A model generated the notes under the pieces. It saw only the letters and a list, made by a program, of their open reading frames with translations. It searched no databases and was not told the DNA's origin. Source: Schistosoma mansoni (Eukaryota > Platyhelminthes > Trematoda > Strigeidida > Schistosomatidae). From it: 64,000 bases of DNA. Positions within the stretch are counted from its first letter, which is position 1. Each line of letters begins with the position of its first letter. Location of the stretch: positions 55,036,108 through 55,100,107 of the forward strand of contig NC_031495.1 of the NCBI RefSeq assembly GCF_000237925.1, written 5' to 3'. Made by a program: the position numbers and the translations under genes. Shown one piece after another: positions 34,062 through 49,600 of the stretch.

Positions 34062-37000
34062 CTGAAAAACAAACAAAAAGATTTCACAGAAAAATCCATT
34101 AAAACAACATGAAGAAGTAAAGAGAAAACATTGAAAAACCAAATAGTGAATTTTGAAAATGTTCACAAAGAAATCTACAACAAATTCAAACATACAAACA
34201 TTAAAAAAATGACTTTAATTTAAAATGACAAACTAAAACAAAACAATTCTATACTTTTTGTGCATGTTAATATATTGTTGTGTCAAGGGTCACCAATGTT
34301 GCACATTTGTATTCACTTTTTTTAAAAGTTGTCAATGTATAATTTTTTTTCTTTTGCCACTTTTCAATAAAGATAAAGAAATATAATTTAAATGAATGTC
34401 AAAATCTTTGAGGTGAATTTAGTTTTGAGCAAAAATAAAAAAAAGAATAGTAATTGGGAAGGATTGCTCAGGACAGAGTTTAATGGACAATTCTGGTGGT
34501 CGGCTTACGTTCCTCCACAAGAGGTAATAGCGTTGTGAATGAGAGCACAGGTGAGGACAACCAACTATGTATTTAGCACAAATTACAACGTTACTTGGTA
34601 AAATACAAAAACCATACTATGATACTCTATTTGCAAAATGTTCTTCAATTGTCTCAGGCTTCATTATTCCTGGATTTCTACACAAATTGCTTTTTATTTC
34701 TGTTCTTCTCTTCTTGATCTTCTCAATCTTCTGCTGTCGGATATTCTATTCCTTACTCACCATATATACTACTTATGTCGATATAAGTAGCTCACACCAC
34801 AATAGGTGTAAGTAAATAGGTAAATAAATTCAACTTACTGATTATTTGTAACTTAAAGTAACTTGATTATATAACAATCATATATCACGAGAGAAAAACT
34901 GGCAACAATTGATAATTGAACATAAAAAGATGTTAGTGAGATGAATTTAGTGCATTTAAATGAAAGCTTTCCATATGAACTAGTATATCATTAAATAACT
35001 GTGTACAGACATTGTATAAACACATTAAGATTTTTAGAGAAAGAAATGTACTGATTATGAAAAATTTTCAAAATAAATTTCATAAAATCAATAAATTTTT
35101 TGTTATCTATGGAATAATTTCATACAGTCAGTTATATTAACTATATTGTTGAGTTTTATATTATGATGAAACAACTATCCAGTACTTCTAAATTTTCAAT
35201 TTATTTATTTGAACACATAAATATTGGTACAAAGGGAAACCAGATATATATGCGCCACACAAATCTCATTTCATTTGTGTGAGGGCTGTGATACTTCCCG
35301 GGTGCTCAAACCGAAGCACGTGGTTTTCTGGGGGGGGGCCACACCCGGAGCCTTTGACCTAAAGGTCTGATCCAAAAGACAGTGGAGCATAGTAACGAGA
35401 TGCAGTCCCATGGTAACCGGTGACCAACGACTGATTCATACACCATTTGTTACCTCAGGATACTGGAACCCATGTGCACCATTGGTTTGGAATGAGGGTT
35501 TTCCAACTCCCCTAGGTGAACTTTCCGTGTCCACCAACCCGGTTAAAGCGCCGAACATTCGCTTTTTGTCCTCTCGACTTCATAAACAACACCGGTGCCA
35601 CGAGAAGGCAATGAGTAGGACTTCCCTGGTAGAGGCTATATACACGTGGCCATGGGAGAGCGGAATCTCCCCACTCTCGGCCGTACCAGGGCCCAATTAT
35701 ACTAATTATACTAAAAACTTTAATCACAAAATCTACAATCATTCACATAAATCAATGTTCATGAAACAAAACAAATTTAGACAGATAATTATATTATACC
35801 AATAAAAAGTTTAACATTTTCAACGTTTACTAAATGACAAATGATTTCATGATTAAAATAAGGATATAATCACAATTGTGCTAAATTACAGTTGTAAAAA
35901 ATGATCATTTATATCAGAAGGAGTTCTGTGGATATTACAGTAATTTTAATAGTTGAGATCATGAGCAAAGATATATATTCACGAAGACACATTGACTATT
36001 TCAATGGAGTAGTGTTATTCAATTGCTATGGTCAAATAAAAAGACTTATAAAACCTCCAATCTATATGACCGTTAACCCTTTATTAATAGTCTTTCAAAG
36101 ATGAGGAATATGGATCTAACAATATTCGTGTGAAAATCTATAATGATACTCATTACAAAGAAGAAAAGGAATGACTACCGACTACTCAGAATGAATAAAA
36201 TTAGGAAATATCAACTATGAAAATTACAATCAATAACTCAATGCTTGCAACACAATTCCTAAAGTTGCTTTGATTCAATTTAACAAAAAAAGTCAACCAA
36301 TCAGAATGTTATTTTAATTTTTGTTCCATCTGTAAATTGACTTCAACCTTTAACAGAAAGAACCATTCAACTGAAATCTAGTCAATTGAGCAAAGCTAAT
36401 AACTTCAAACAAAAATATACTATTCATGATAAATAGAGCTGTGACAGAACAAAGGAAACTTATCCTGACTATGAATTATGGTTGAGAAAAACACAAAAAT
36501 TGACATACATGTAATTAGTCACGGAACACATAAAATTCCCTCGAAATAGTACAGAATTATATGGGACTCTTCAGCAGTGCGCACCAACCACTCAATAGTG
36601 GTCTAAGATTGATCGGCTCATGATCTCAATTACAATTCAACAAACTCTACAATCCTATACACATAATTAGACATGATTCAGAGGGAATAGCTTAAATTTT
36701 ATATTTTTGTCAAAAACTGAAAAATCACTTTATTTTAGTGTTAATTAGTATTCTCATCAATTATTAACATTCATATAATAATAATTATGCTGGTACTAAT
36801 AATAATACTAACAATAATAATAATAAGGGAAGTTACAAGTAAAATCCTACAAGGATTATCTAAGAAACATCATTAATTACATTGAATAAATACTGAAACA
36901 AACATAATTAGATTGTGGAAACAAAACTCAATGAGAGGAAGTTAAATGATGAAAATAGCCCCCCTAATTTGGATTGGTAACGATCGTACAGAATATTTTT

Positions 37001-40000
37001 TATTCTCTTATTTGCAGACTGATAATGATAAGTTTACATTGATTCATATAAATTTTGTTTTAACAAATAAGAATGTTTTAATTAAGTGAAATTAGGCAGT
37101 GACTAGCAGTGGAATCCACGACATACTTTTCGTCCTGTTTGGATCTCGTCAGTGGGGTGTACTTGCACCCGTGTTGATATTAACACTGAGACTCGAATCT
37201 AGTACCTTTCCTTTGGCAAAATTGAATATATTTCTAACTAAGGGTATTTAGATAAGACAAGAAGAAAATAAAGTGAACAAAGTTGTTTGATAGTGATAAG
37301 TGAGATGCAAACATTTACATTCATGATAGATCCAAACGGGAAAATGAAATAAAATAGACTGCCGATAGATGGAATTTAAACAAGAAATTTCAGAGCAGCA
37401 ACAGTATAGATAGTTTACAGAATGGTGATGGTTCGACACTTTGGACAGTGTTTAAAAGAAACATTTGGAGAAGATATGACTATACATTTAAGTAGTAGAA
37501 AACTATTTATCAGTTACCCTGAGTTTTTTTCGTTTTGAGACATCTGAGTTACTATCAAACTGTGTGATTTGAGAATGTTCGTTACAAACAACATTTTTAA
37601 AGCATAGATCTGAGAATTTTAGATAAAAACAATTGCTGCTCAGTTTATATTACTTGTATCACAAAATTCAAAAAGTTCAATTAAACTACGCAGTCACTGA
37701 GTGATTGAATCACATTTTATGATCAACCACATTCAAACCCTTCAGCATTTATCGCTGTTCTGACAACCGAGTAATATTATTGACCTCTTTTTCTTGCATA
37801 CTACGTACACATGTAAAAGGTGTAACCCAGAGCCGACTGCATACATTTGAACTTATAATTAGTTATAGGTTCACGTTATTACTACTATCCAAACAATAGA
37901 TCAAAACATACTCTTGTAAAACCATAAGATGAATTAAACTTATAAACTACTTACATATTTATTTACACCAACATAAGTTAAACTTTATCTCAGAGCTAGT
38001 GAAACTACTGTCCGAATGTTTGAACACAAACAGATCAAATGGAGTTTGAGCTGTTAATTTCATGGTTACATTTTGAGTCCCTTAATCACAAAGTTATCCT
38101 TAAAAAAATCCTTAATAACATAGCCACTGAATAATACTTCTGGTCATAATAAAATATCAAGGTAGGTGACCACACACTACATGATTTGACATATAACTTA
38201 CATCTTTATTAGCAGACAATAATTCATTTCCATCCATAGTAAAAGATTCCATATGATAAGCTGGTATTTCATATAAGTCAATAAAGATCCCATTAGTTTC
38301 TCTGGAACGGTCAATTAAATTTTGACTATTTGTAGTTGACAGATTAGAAAGTCGAAGATAATGAAACCAGGCAAGAACAATATTTCCTTGAAGTACATCA
38401 GGGACCCATAAAAAATCATCAGGCCACATATGTTCCCATGGTAAAGATGATGTATTTATTGTATTATCTTTATTTATTATAAGTGGAAACCAAGCTGGAT
38501 GCATTTCTTCTGTATAACAAGGCCATTCAACCGTGTGACCATTAAGTGTAGGTGTCCATGTTCTGCAGATAAACACATGTACTTCCATACACTAGAAAAT
38601 AATTCATTTAAAAATTGTTAAGTTATAAATAAATTCATAAAAGAAATCATTTGATATCTCGTAAGTAGACTTCTTAAAATCACTTTATTCTGTGTAGCAT
38701 TGTAAAGTATCAAAGATAGTATATCATTCGTGATGATAACAATCAACTCAAAGATGATATATTTAAAACAAACAGACAGTAAATAATTCAGATTGAATAC
38801 TATGATCAAATACAACGAAAGTTAGACTATTTTTAATGAGCAAACATTGAAAACTTCTATCACAAAAAGAGTAAGTCTACTAATTTAGTCATCATTAGGA
38901 ATAGTATTAAACTGTTTTATGATATAAGAAGCCATTAGAAATAAAGATCGTGAATGAATAATTAATTCTAGAAACTTATAATTCATGTAGTGAAGTATAT
39001 CAACAGTATTCTGACTCATGAATGATTGTTGACAGATAATGAACTAACAACAAACCAATAAGCTATTGATAATTTCTAGGTATTTATTTCCTAACAAATT
39101 AATACTATTTCAGATGAATTTATGACAGCTTATTTCATATTGAAGTAAAGTACACTTAATCCATAAGAACATTTAGGAAGAAATTGTGTGGACCACCAAA
39201 AACGTATAAATTACTAGTGCTAACTAATTTTTTTTTATATGTTCATTTGCTTGATTTGTCTGTAAATAGAATACCTATCAGGTTAATGTGTCAAATACGT
39301 GTTCGAATTTTGAACTCAAGAAGATTGCAGACTTGATTCATACAATCGAATCGTTCTAGTAGTATAAATGCTATATAATGAACTTCTACAGTACATGGCA
39401 TAATGAGCAATCTACATCCTTTACGATTAGTCCCTCACAACTGCCTCTACTGACAGTGAAATTAGTGAGTGAGACGATCTAAAGAAACATATAAATAAAC
39501 TAACCTGAAAATCAAACTACCCACTCGTGAGATTACTACTATTGAAACTCTAGAAAAATTCAACTGGGAGCAACCAAAAAATTGGAAACTACTACCAAAT
39601 ATAGAAAAGAGAACATCATGAAGCCAACTAGTTTGTACTAGCTAATCACAATGGTATTGGATAGCAGAAAATAACAACCACCTATTTATTTTACTAATAT
39701 CGTCACAGTCGAGTGACTAATTTGTATTTTTTTTTATTTCAATATGTTAATCCAATAGATCCTACCTAAGGTCAGCCGTTAAATCTTAATTTGCATGGAG
39801 CATTCAACAGAGTTCTGTTGACTATGAACATTTTCAGCTTTTTGTACTCTAAAAAAAGGTAAAATTCCTTAACCCAATAATGAAACATCTTTGATTAATT
39901 ATCAAAACTCAGAAGACCAGTAAATAACCATTAGATATATTGAGTTATAAGTATCACTACAGTCGTCAGAGAATATAACAAGCCATTGGTAACTCTACAT

Positions 40001-40638
40001 AGCCCTACTGCTAATTTTATTGATATAATTCAACGTTTACAAGACGTCGGAATAATTAGTAAGACTACTAAACGTGATTTCGGACATGGAATTTTACCAT
40101 AGAAAATGCTCAGAATCATAAGATGAATTATAACAAAGCAAGGAATGCTGAAATGCAATCAGTAAGTAGCATTTTCTTTAATCAAACTAATAAATTTTCA
40201 GTATATGGGTTGGGAAAAAATGTTCTATAATTACCAAATATCTGCAACCCAAGGACTACTCTTCGGACAGATAATTGGAGAGCTGATACAGGTCTTCTAA
40301 AGTACAATCAAAATGTTCAGGTCGTCGGCTTATGAAGCTAAAACCTCTTAAACTTCGAAATTTTCTTTTATATACTTGATTAGGTGGTGACTTTCTTGAT
40401 TAGTAAACAGACATCTAGAAAATGAAGACAAGTTTATTTGTAAAAATTCACCAGACAACTGTGTAAAAAAAATTGTGGAGTTTTTGTAATTTGATTCAGT
40501 CTTAATCTATCCTATTGAAAGTGAATAAATGACCTAGATTGTGTACAACTGTTTTCTCTTTCACTCAAACCTTCCTATAAATATGAACACAATAAGAATT
40601 CGCATTACTTTGCAACAAAAGTCTAGTCAAAGTGACTT

Positions 40639-40678
<40 letters not shown>

Positions 40679-43606
40679 TGATTAAAGTTCGAAAAATCTT
40701 ACATTTTATTCCATTAATCACAAAATGTAAGAATACACAAAACTGAAAACACACACATACACAACAAATTAAACCATACCCCTCCAAAGATTATCTGACA
40801 ATCCCATTTACCAGAGAAAAGTAAGCTGGTCTGGCAGCAATTCAATTATTCCTTTTTGTCTACAGAACTAAACCCCCCCCTTTACTTCTTACAATAAACT
40901 AATAGAACAGTGAATCTGATCACTTAGTCATCTCTCTTCAAAACTTATTTAGTTCTAGTTTCCAAGGGTGGAGTGAGGATAATTATTTAACTCTGTGAAT
41001 CATCTTAACAATTACTGTAATATAGATGTACTAAACGATAGAGAAACATGTGATGTATGTGAAATTCATTGAAACCTTAAAAAATTAATTGCAATCATTA
41101 TGAAAATATGTTTTTTTTGTGAATAAAATTCACATAAAATAGAATTTGATTGAGGTTTCCCAGGTTTTCAATTTCAAGTAAGTATGTTGGATACAACACT
41201 CTGGGCCATTTTTCTGTTCAGTTAATTGGTGAATAGTGCATTTTGAAGTTGGATTTCACAGCTTCTGTAGTTATACACAACTATCTATTGAAGATTTGTT
41301 CAACTTAGTACAGTTCAACATGCCGGAAGAAAAACACAAAAATGGGAAAAATAAGTGCTTGAAATGAAATCTCTAGTGAAAACTACACTGCGGTAAGCTG
41401 TACTGAGTCAATAAATAGATGGAAAAATGGCCTAAAGTGCTAGATACACTACACTTATTGAACAGAGAAAACTTTGCCGTAATTTCGGCAGTCACTATGC
41501 AACGATAGAAATACTTAATCCACCTATATTTAATTGTCTGTGTTATCAAGAACACATACATTACATGCAGATGTAATTTGATTCATACAAATGAATTGTG
41601 TTATCAAGATATAAAGACTTGAAGGTCAGTGGTATCTTTAAACACTGAAACTATGGAAAATCATAAAGATTTTGTAATTTTAGGAATTATTGTACACAAC
41701 TTTATATTCATGATTAACCGGGTTGCTGACTCTCCTACCGGAAGATGCACCACAACTGAATACACAAACATTGTTATCCATTCTCTTTAATCTTGTCTAT
41801 TTATTAATAATATTGTGAAGATATTTCTATACATAACTGGAACAGATTGTGTTAAGTCTCTGAATGATATATATTTAACAGTTTTCTTTCTTTTGTACAA
41901 AAATTAATCAAAGAAAATTTTATACGAATTAATGATTTGTGAAAATATAAAATACAGTGTTTTGGAAAAAAGAAAGTTGAAAGTATTTCGTTACTAATTT
42001 ACATACAAATCAGTACATTAGTACTGGTCTAGTTACATACATTGATAAATGTTTACATAATAATATCAATAAGCTAAGTGATTTGAAATTACGATGAACT
42101 ATGATATCTGATTTCAGATATATGGGAAGAACCATTGAGAAAAAATGAGCTTCGTCTAAATAGAACCCCACGCGAATATATAGCCTCTACCAGGGAAGTC
42201 CTACTCATTGCCTTCTCGTGGCATTAGTGTTGTTCACAAAAGTGAGAGGACGAAAAGCGAATGTCTGGCGCTTTAACCGGGTTGGTGGACACGGAAAGTT
42301 CACCTAGGGGAGTTGGAAAACCCTCATTCCAAACCAATGGTGCACATGGGTTCCAGTATCCTGAGGGAACAAATGGTGTATGAATCAGTCGTTGATCACC
42401 GGCTACCATGGGACTGCATCTCCTTACGATGCTCCACTGCCTTGTGGATTAGACCTTTAGGTCAAAGGCTCCGGGTGTGGCCCCCTAAGAAAACCACCTG
42501 CTTCAGTCTGGGCGCCTGGGCAGTATCACAGCCCTCACACAAATCAAATGAGTTTTGTGAGGCGCATATTTATCTGGTGCTTTTTTGTACCAATACTTAT
42601 GTGTTTAAATAAATAAAAAATAAACATTATTTAGCACAGATTTGAGATTGACAAATTAAAATTACTTAAGGCCTAATAAATTTCGGCATTTCATCATAAA
42701 ACATTTTCATCCTATACTTTGGTACAATATTTCGATTGGAGTCATATTTCATTTTCTGTGAGGTGTAGTGTTACTATAAGGTTGCCTAAGTTTAAAAGGA
42801 GGAGGATTGGGGTTCAGTCTTATCACCAAATGACTGTAATTTACATATATTACTACAACGTTACATCTATTTAGTTATAATATAAGTATATTGACCATGA
42901 AATTCTCCTGTTTCTACGAAAAATGACTTCACATATAAACAAAGATGGATAGTGGCCAGCAGTGGAATCCAGGACGCGCGTTTCGTCTTATTTGGGACTA
43001 GTCAGCTGGATGTAACTGCATCTCAGAGTTGATGTTCACTCTGGGGCTCGAACCCAGTGCCTTTCGCTTCAAACCCCATAGCGTTATCTACTCAGCTACT
43101 GAGTCCTGATAGCTACTTGCTTGTGTAATGGGGTGAAGTTTGAATTCACTTATGCCAATAAGAGACTGATCAGTTGCAGTCCTAAGCATCAATGGGAGGA
43201 TTCAAACAAACAATACTAAGTAACTTCACACATATTGTTATTTTCAGACTACTGTATTTTAATATTAAACTTACTAAACAATACACTTACCGAAATCATA
43301 ATTAATACACAGAACCACAGAACTACACTATAATACACCTAATTAAAATTTATATGATTAAAGCAAACAATAAATCATAATTATATGGTATTATTAGGGA
43401 AGAAAAATAAGATAGTGAAAATAATAATATAAATATTAGGTAAATGACATACACAAAATATGGATGATATTAGTTGTATGATGAGTGGAAAAGAAAAAAC
43501 GGTGGAAAATACTAATTCTTTCCAATTATTGATTAAATTGGGAAAAATAATTGTATACGGTTAAAAATTATATGACTCACTTGTTTATAATGTGAAGCAT
43601 CGTATG

Positions 43607-43643
<37 letters not shown>

Positions 43644-46600
43644 TAATAATAATAATAATAAACAAATAAATAAATGACGACTATATACTCTATAAATGTG
43701 CAAGTACATTTTTTTTAGAAATTTTAGGAAAAAAAAAGTAACCAGTATGATCAATAGGAACAACAAACACTTGTCTATTATTTAAAATGAATAAAGTGAT
43801 TACTTCATTAATAGAAGTAAGTGGATACGATTGTTTATTCTGAAAATCCATCTTTCTAAATTGGATAAATTCGAATGGATAGCTCATGAATAAGTGAAAC
43901 ACTAATATGGCATTCGAAAATCAATTCGATGAGATTATGCTATCCTACTGATCGATATGAATAGTTTTAAAATGCTCATATTGAGCATAAGTATAACATA
44001 ATTAGGCTTATATTTCATCACAAATTGAGTACATAAATCTATCGAACCATTAAAGAAAAATGAAAGCAAGAGAATAAGGTCAAACATCTGTCTCTGTCTA
44101 CTACCGGGATTATTAAATATGATCAAACATAATATTAAGGCATTCGAACAGAGGGTTTACATGACAACATAACTGAAAACCTAGATCCCACAAATTAAAA
44201 AGCTTGGAAAATATCCAGCTACATAAGTAGAGTTTATCGTGCTCAGTTGTATATTTGTGTAGGAACAAATGAGTAAGGAGTTTGATAGTAAATAGGACAA
44301 CGTACAGTACCTGAAATATTAATTCATATCCCAATAACAAGTCTTGTATAAGAGGAGGAGTAAGTCAAGAAAGTCACTTTAAAAGATTACTAAATATGAA
44401 CGAATAGAAATAATTTATGAAAATTTAACTGCAAATAAAGATCTCCAATTAGTTCCGCCCACAATGTCACTTTGATAAATAAAATAACGGGATAGCTGAT
44501 GATGTGGATAAAAAACAGTAGACAAAGCAAAGGGGTCAGCTGTATAGTTTAGCAGTTCCAGTGTCGATCCGATGGAATACATACCCAATGAGATGCGGAT
44601 TGATTTTCTGCCTGATGAAAGTTCAACTGGTAGTAAACACTCAACCATACGTATGGAAATAACCGATAAATAATCCTCAAATTAACAATCATTTCCAGTT
44701 TACTGTTACATATATTACACTGCTCTCTTTCTCCTCCTCTCTCTTAAAACATCTTAAAATTTCAATAACTAGAGGTAAAATAACAAATCTAACTGTCAAA
44801 TCAGTCCCACACAAAATTGCAAGACCGATTGCATAGAACAAAAATTATCTGCACTAATATATGCAGTGATGGATAAACAGCTAGCTGAACTGTAATTTCA
44901 GTCGGTGGAAAAGTATCGTCCAGGAGAACCGTTATCTTTATGTTAACCGTAATCATACAGTACCTAACAAACGACATGCTTCCGCGATAGGTTCTCTTTT
45001 TTCTAGAGAAGGACCATGAGGATTACTACAATCATATATTGAAATTCTATCGTTTGAATATGTAAACAGCCGTTCTACTGGTATAAGAGTGGTATTCAGA
45101 TATTCAAAACACCCAGTTGCTTAAGAAAGGAAATTCATCATCTTGAATAAAATGTCGATGAAGAGTCTTCACCATTTACTCGGAGTTTTTAAAAAATTAT
45201 CGAATGCAGCTTCCACGAATCATTTTTAAAGTTTCAGAAATTTGTATTGGATCAATTTATCTGATGCATAAACTTATAACTACTTTAAAAGAAATTTATG
45301 AAACAAACTGCAGAAAGCTTACAAAATGATTGTGAAAAAACTGACCTCGAGGAATAAGTGTCAGTAATCACAAACATTGAGTACTTAAGTTGTTACGTTA
45401 CTTTGTCAGGTGGACTATTACAGAAGTTCTCGAACATTAAAGGGTTTTTGATCTAAAGGTATTCAAACTATCTTGAAAGCGTTGCATCAATCGCACAAGG
45501 TGGCGTAAAAAAATAACTCATCCGCAGGTCCGTTAAATATTCTGTTGGTTTCACTGGGTAAACGCGACGATTTTTCACCAGTGTTAAAAGCATGACTTTT
45601 GTTGAAAACAGCAGCGACGTCCTCCTAATAAGACAAAACAGATGTTCAATGTTCTCTGGTTTCTAGTGGTTGCCCACTTGATTTCAATCCGTTACTAAGA
45701 CCGACTTCAAGGTAAGGAATAATTTGGATCCGTCTAGGTCTTTGATGAACTTCTTACTTAGATTATCCTTAACTAATTTTATCCTCTTAGTACATCACGA
45801 AACTCCTAGTTGACGATCTGTCACTTTGGCTGATATTTTCAATTAATGTGGACGAAATCCGATACTAAGAACATACGTGTGGTATTTAAGTTTTCGAAAT
45901 TATTGTGTTACTTCTCGTACCGTTCTTCCAATGTTAAAGTCGAAGGCTTGATAAGCTATTAAAAAAGTCAAAAATGTATTGGTCCTTTATGTATAAAACA
46001 CAACGCCAGATGGACAGATCTTCACACTTTGTATTTGTCACTAATTAACATTTCACAAATACTGTGTTGTTTGTAATTTATAGTGATATAAGCGATGTCC
46101 TATCATGAATAGTCCTCACCCGTGATTACTGAGAATATTATTCTCGGTAACAGATGTGATTTAATCAAATGCTTTGATATTCTTGCTCATATTTATTAAT
46201 TTAGTAAGTATATTTCTGTCTAAACAATATATCAATGATGTCAACCGTCGTTTAACCACCAAAAATAATAAACTAGATAATTCTTATCAAACTGACGTCA
46301 ATTTTTTCATTGTTATTTAAGACTACTCAGTAATACGTCTCCAGAAGTCTATATAACATTGGACGAAGAACCTTCAATTTTTACAGCCAACACAGTGACT
46401 TTAAACAATTAAGTTGGAGTTTAGTGGTTTACGTTTCGCACGATAGTCGATTTTTAACGTAATTCAATCCTCATCCAATGTCATCAACAGTGGAGTTACT
46501 TTTTCCTCCTTAACTCGATTAAACAACGCAAATGCATGATGCTTAATTCAGTCAATAAACGAATAATTCATGTAATTTAGATGGACCATTCAAAACAACA

Positions 46601-49600
46601 TACATACCTCCGTTGTCTCAGCGAAAGTAAACCACAGACGACCAACTTCGTCAACAGAAGACTCATTAATTGTTAAACCAGATTCCTCATTCAGCTCTCG
46701 AAGTGCAGCAGCTTTTGGGTTCGCATCACTTAATTCAACTTTACCACCAAATCCGTTCCATCGTCCTTTACCGAAACCACTCTGCTTTAAACCCAAAAGT
46801 AACCATGATTTATTGCAGTCTGTGATCGATTCCTGTGCTTTAATCTAGAAGGACAATTTTTAAAATGAAAATAATTCGTTGTTTACTTTTTTTGAAGAAC
46901 TTTATCAAGCTCCCATTGTATTGTTTTGTTTCAAACTACTAAGCATTAATCAATACACCGTAAAAAGAAATTCAGTGCTGTTACTACAAATTTATGTAAT
47001 CAAATAAGTATAGGTCCGGATTCTGAGATTGATTCTTGTCAATTTATACAGAAAACTAATCTTTGAATTCCAAAGCAAAGTGTGGTATTAGTCCATAAAG
47101 TTACCGACTGCTGTTTTGAGCCATATTGGTAGGTGAAGACTATTTGATTGAAGTCCACACGATTATGTAGACCAATGATGATTTAAAGATACTGGATGAC
47201 ACGGCTCAGGATCGGCTACAATGACTCGAATGCATTATAATCAAGAAGTAACTCCATCTGGTTAGTAATTGTTTATTCAATCACAAGTGTCAATAATTTC
47301 TTTTACATAGACGACTTTTAGCAGTTTAGTACTTCCTTCCTTCTTAAGCTGAAATCAGTATTTATTTCATACCCTCCCATAAATCTTGTGGCTAGAAAAG
47401 GTGGAAAACCATTCTTTTCAAATGGCTACACGAATGTAGATACCATGTCAAATTCGTTGCAAATACAGCATGCGAAAATATTTTTAAGAAACCGGCATTT
47501 ACCAATTATCAGGCAAAATAAAAATAAAATACCCAATCACCAGTCTTAATGATGTCACCTAGCCAATGAGGTATGTAAGTGTAAAGTTTTCCACAAACGA
47601 GTTGTAGTCAAGAATCACTTCGTTTGTTACAGTGCTTAACACTGATTGTCGATTTGTGCCCAAGAATTCACTTGTCTCAGTTCATAAACGAAGGCGCTTA
47701 TTTGCAAGTGTAATTTGGTCCATAAAACGAACACTACACGTACAATTATTTAGGTTGCGAAACGTATCTTGCTTACAAGATGAGTAGAATTCAGTCAACG
47801 TTATTTGTTTGAAGAATAAATTGAGGTTTCCGCCCACTCTCAACTTTATCAAAGATTAGCTCCCCCTAGTGACAAAAAAATGCAGCATTTATCACATTAG
47901 ACTGTTGTCCAAATGCTTTGAAATCTTCAAATTGTCACGGAACAATTACCAGAAAGAATAATATCCAACGTGTGAGAATTAACGTAAAACGCAACTCCCC
48001 ACATACGATGAAACATCCTCAACGACTTTAACACCAAGCCCAATCTTTAACTAAAAAATATCAAATTATCTTACACCCAGTCGCTTTTACACATGCTTCC
48101 AATTGATCTTGGGGGCCACATGTGGTCTGTAGATAGTAGTTTTACAACTTCTGATTTAGGTTTACCTGTGGTGATTCCCCAATCAAATCTGACAACCCAA
48201 AACCAATACTATGTAATTCAATATATTTAATTTTTATTGCATCCTAGGACATTTATTATTCATGGAGTAGAATAATGACAATTGAGTAGAGATTTACTTG
48301 ACAGTTTGAAGAAAGGTTATTTTCAGCTAGGACTTGAATGGATCAGAGATTAAAAACAAGGGTTAAAAGGGGAGATAACTTAGCACAATATAAAGTGGTT
48401 TGATATTTCATTGATATGGAGTCTGTGAATTAATTCAATTATTCACAAAAGTGACATACCTATCAAAATAACTCATTCATGTTTATTATTTCATTTACGT
48501 TGGTACAGCATGGTTGAAAAATATGTTCTGCATAAAATACCATAACATTAACAGAAATGAAAGTAATGAATGCATTGAAGACAGCAAAATAACCCAGAAA
48601 ATAATAAAGATAACAATTTCATACATTTTTTTCGCCTGTCTATACGTAAAATTCATCAGAGAAAGGGAAATAACATTCTGCATTTGAGAAATATATACAC
48701 AAAAACAAGGGAATATAACATGAAATTTCAATGAAAATGACAGTTTCTTTTCCCAATCAGTAAAAAAGATTTCTAAGTCAGGTAACTGAAATAATCAATC
48801 AGTAAATAATTGAACAAATTAGATTAACTGCCTTCATATGTCAACTTCATGTTAATTATTATTAGTATAAATGTTATTGTCCTTATACATATCATCAGAT
48901 AGATAACACACAGTAAACATAATACAACAGGAAATAAAAAGATTAGTGTTATTCAAAATAAAGCTAGAAAGTATAAGGGGATATTAATGAACTATTAAGT
49001 CACTTAGTTATATTGGTGACGCTGAGGTTATTTGTGGTTTGTCTCGAAATAAATACTGAAAAGTTTCAGGGAGAAGTAACAGTCTCAAACTCAACCTGCC
49101 CGGGGACTTCGGGATGGATATCCATCAACAGTGTAAAATAATGGGTGTGCTAAGCCAGAGACTGAAAGAAAGTGAGAACTTACACGAATAACTTTCAACT
49201 TGTTAGTACGATGCTATCCGTAAAACCTGAGTATGGTGTTATAAATTGATAAGAAATAAATAGCATTGCGTATATCATGTAATGTTGAACTACGGGAAAA
49301 AACGCCATATAAACCTGCCTTTACACTAATTAGGTCGATGGAATCCACTTATTTAAACAATCCTTATTTTTTCTGATACTCATTATTCAATTTTAACATT
49401 TTAATAGCCCAACGAACTCAAGGACTACGATGTCACTCATTAAGCCACTAGTTAGTATAAGCGGATATTTTAGGTAGACGTACCAAAAAGAACAGGTGGG
49501 TAGAATACATTGAGAAACTCGTGGATACCCAGCACCATTAAACCCATCGGACATCGAAGCAACACACACAAACATTCCTATAGATGTCACTCCATTAATG

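Larger units (their letters stand above)
43232..46607. other. Nudix intron 2, 5' half: mostly unexplained
   Basis: Contains an (AAT)n run and the candidate exon and ORFs listed separately at 43690-44648. The rest (44650-46607) shows no recognisable gene. At 45600-45690 the pattern 'ctcctaataagacaaaacag' then 'ttcaatgttctctgg' faintly recalls a decayed SINE-H2 hammerhead region. Confidence 0.4.

Noticed and set aside
40140-40160. Acceptor-like site on the minus strand with about 35 open codons
   Set aside because: The peptide looks random and no donor or partner exon is in phase.
43606-43673. Repeat array considered as CRISPR-like
   Set aside because: It is a simple AAT microsatellite with no spacers; the genome is eukaryotic.
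45600-45690. Possible additional SINE-H2 hammerhead
   Set aside because: Only scattered similarity remains; not strong enough for a feature of its own.
47940-48115. Donor-like sites considered for the first Nudix exon
   Set aside because: Phases do not match exon 2 and the peptides lack the RLYTLVLV-type strand; the exon at 51965-52105 fits in both phase and similarity.
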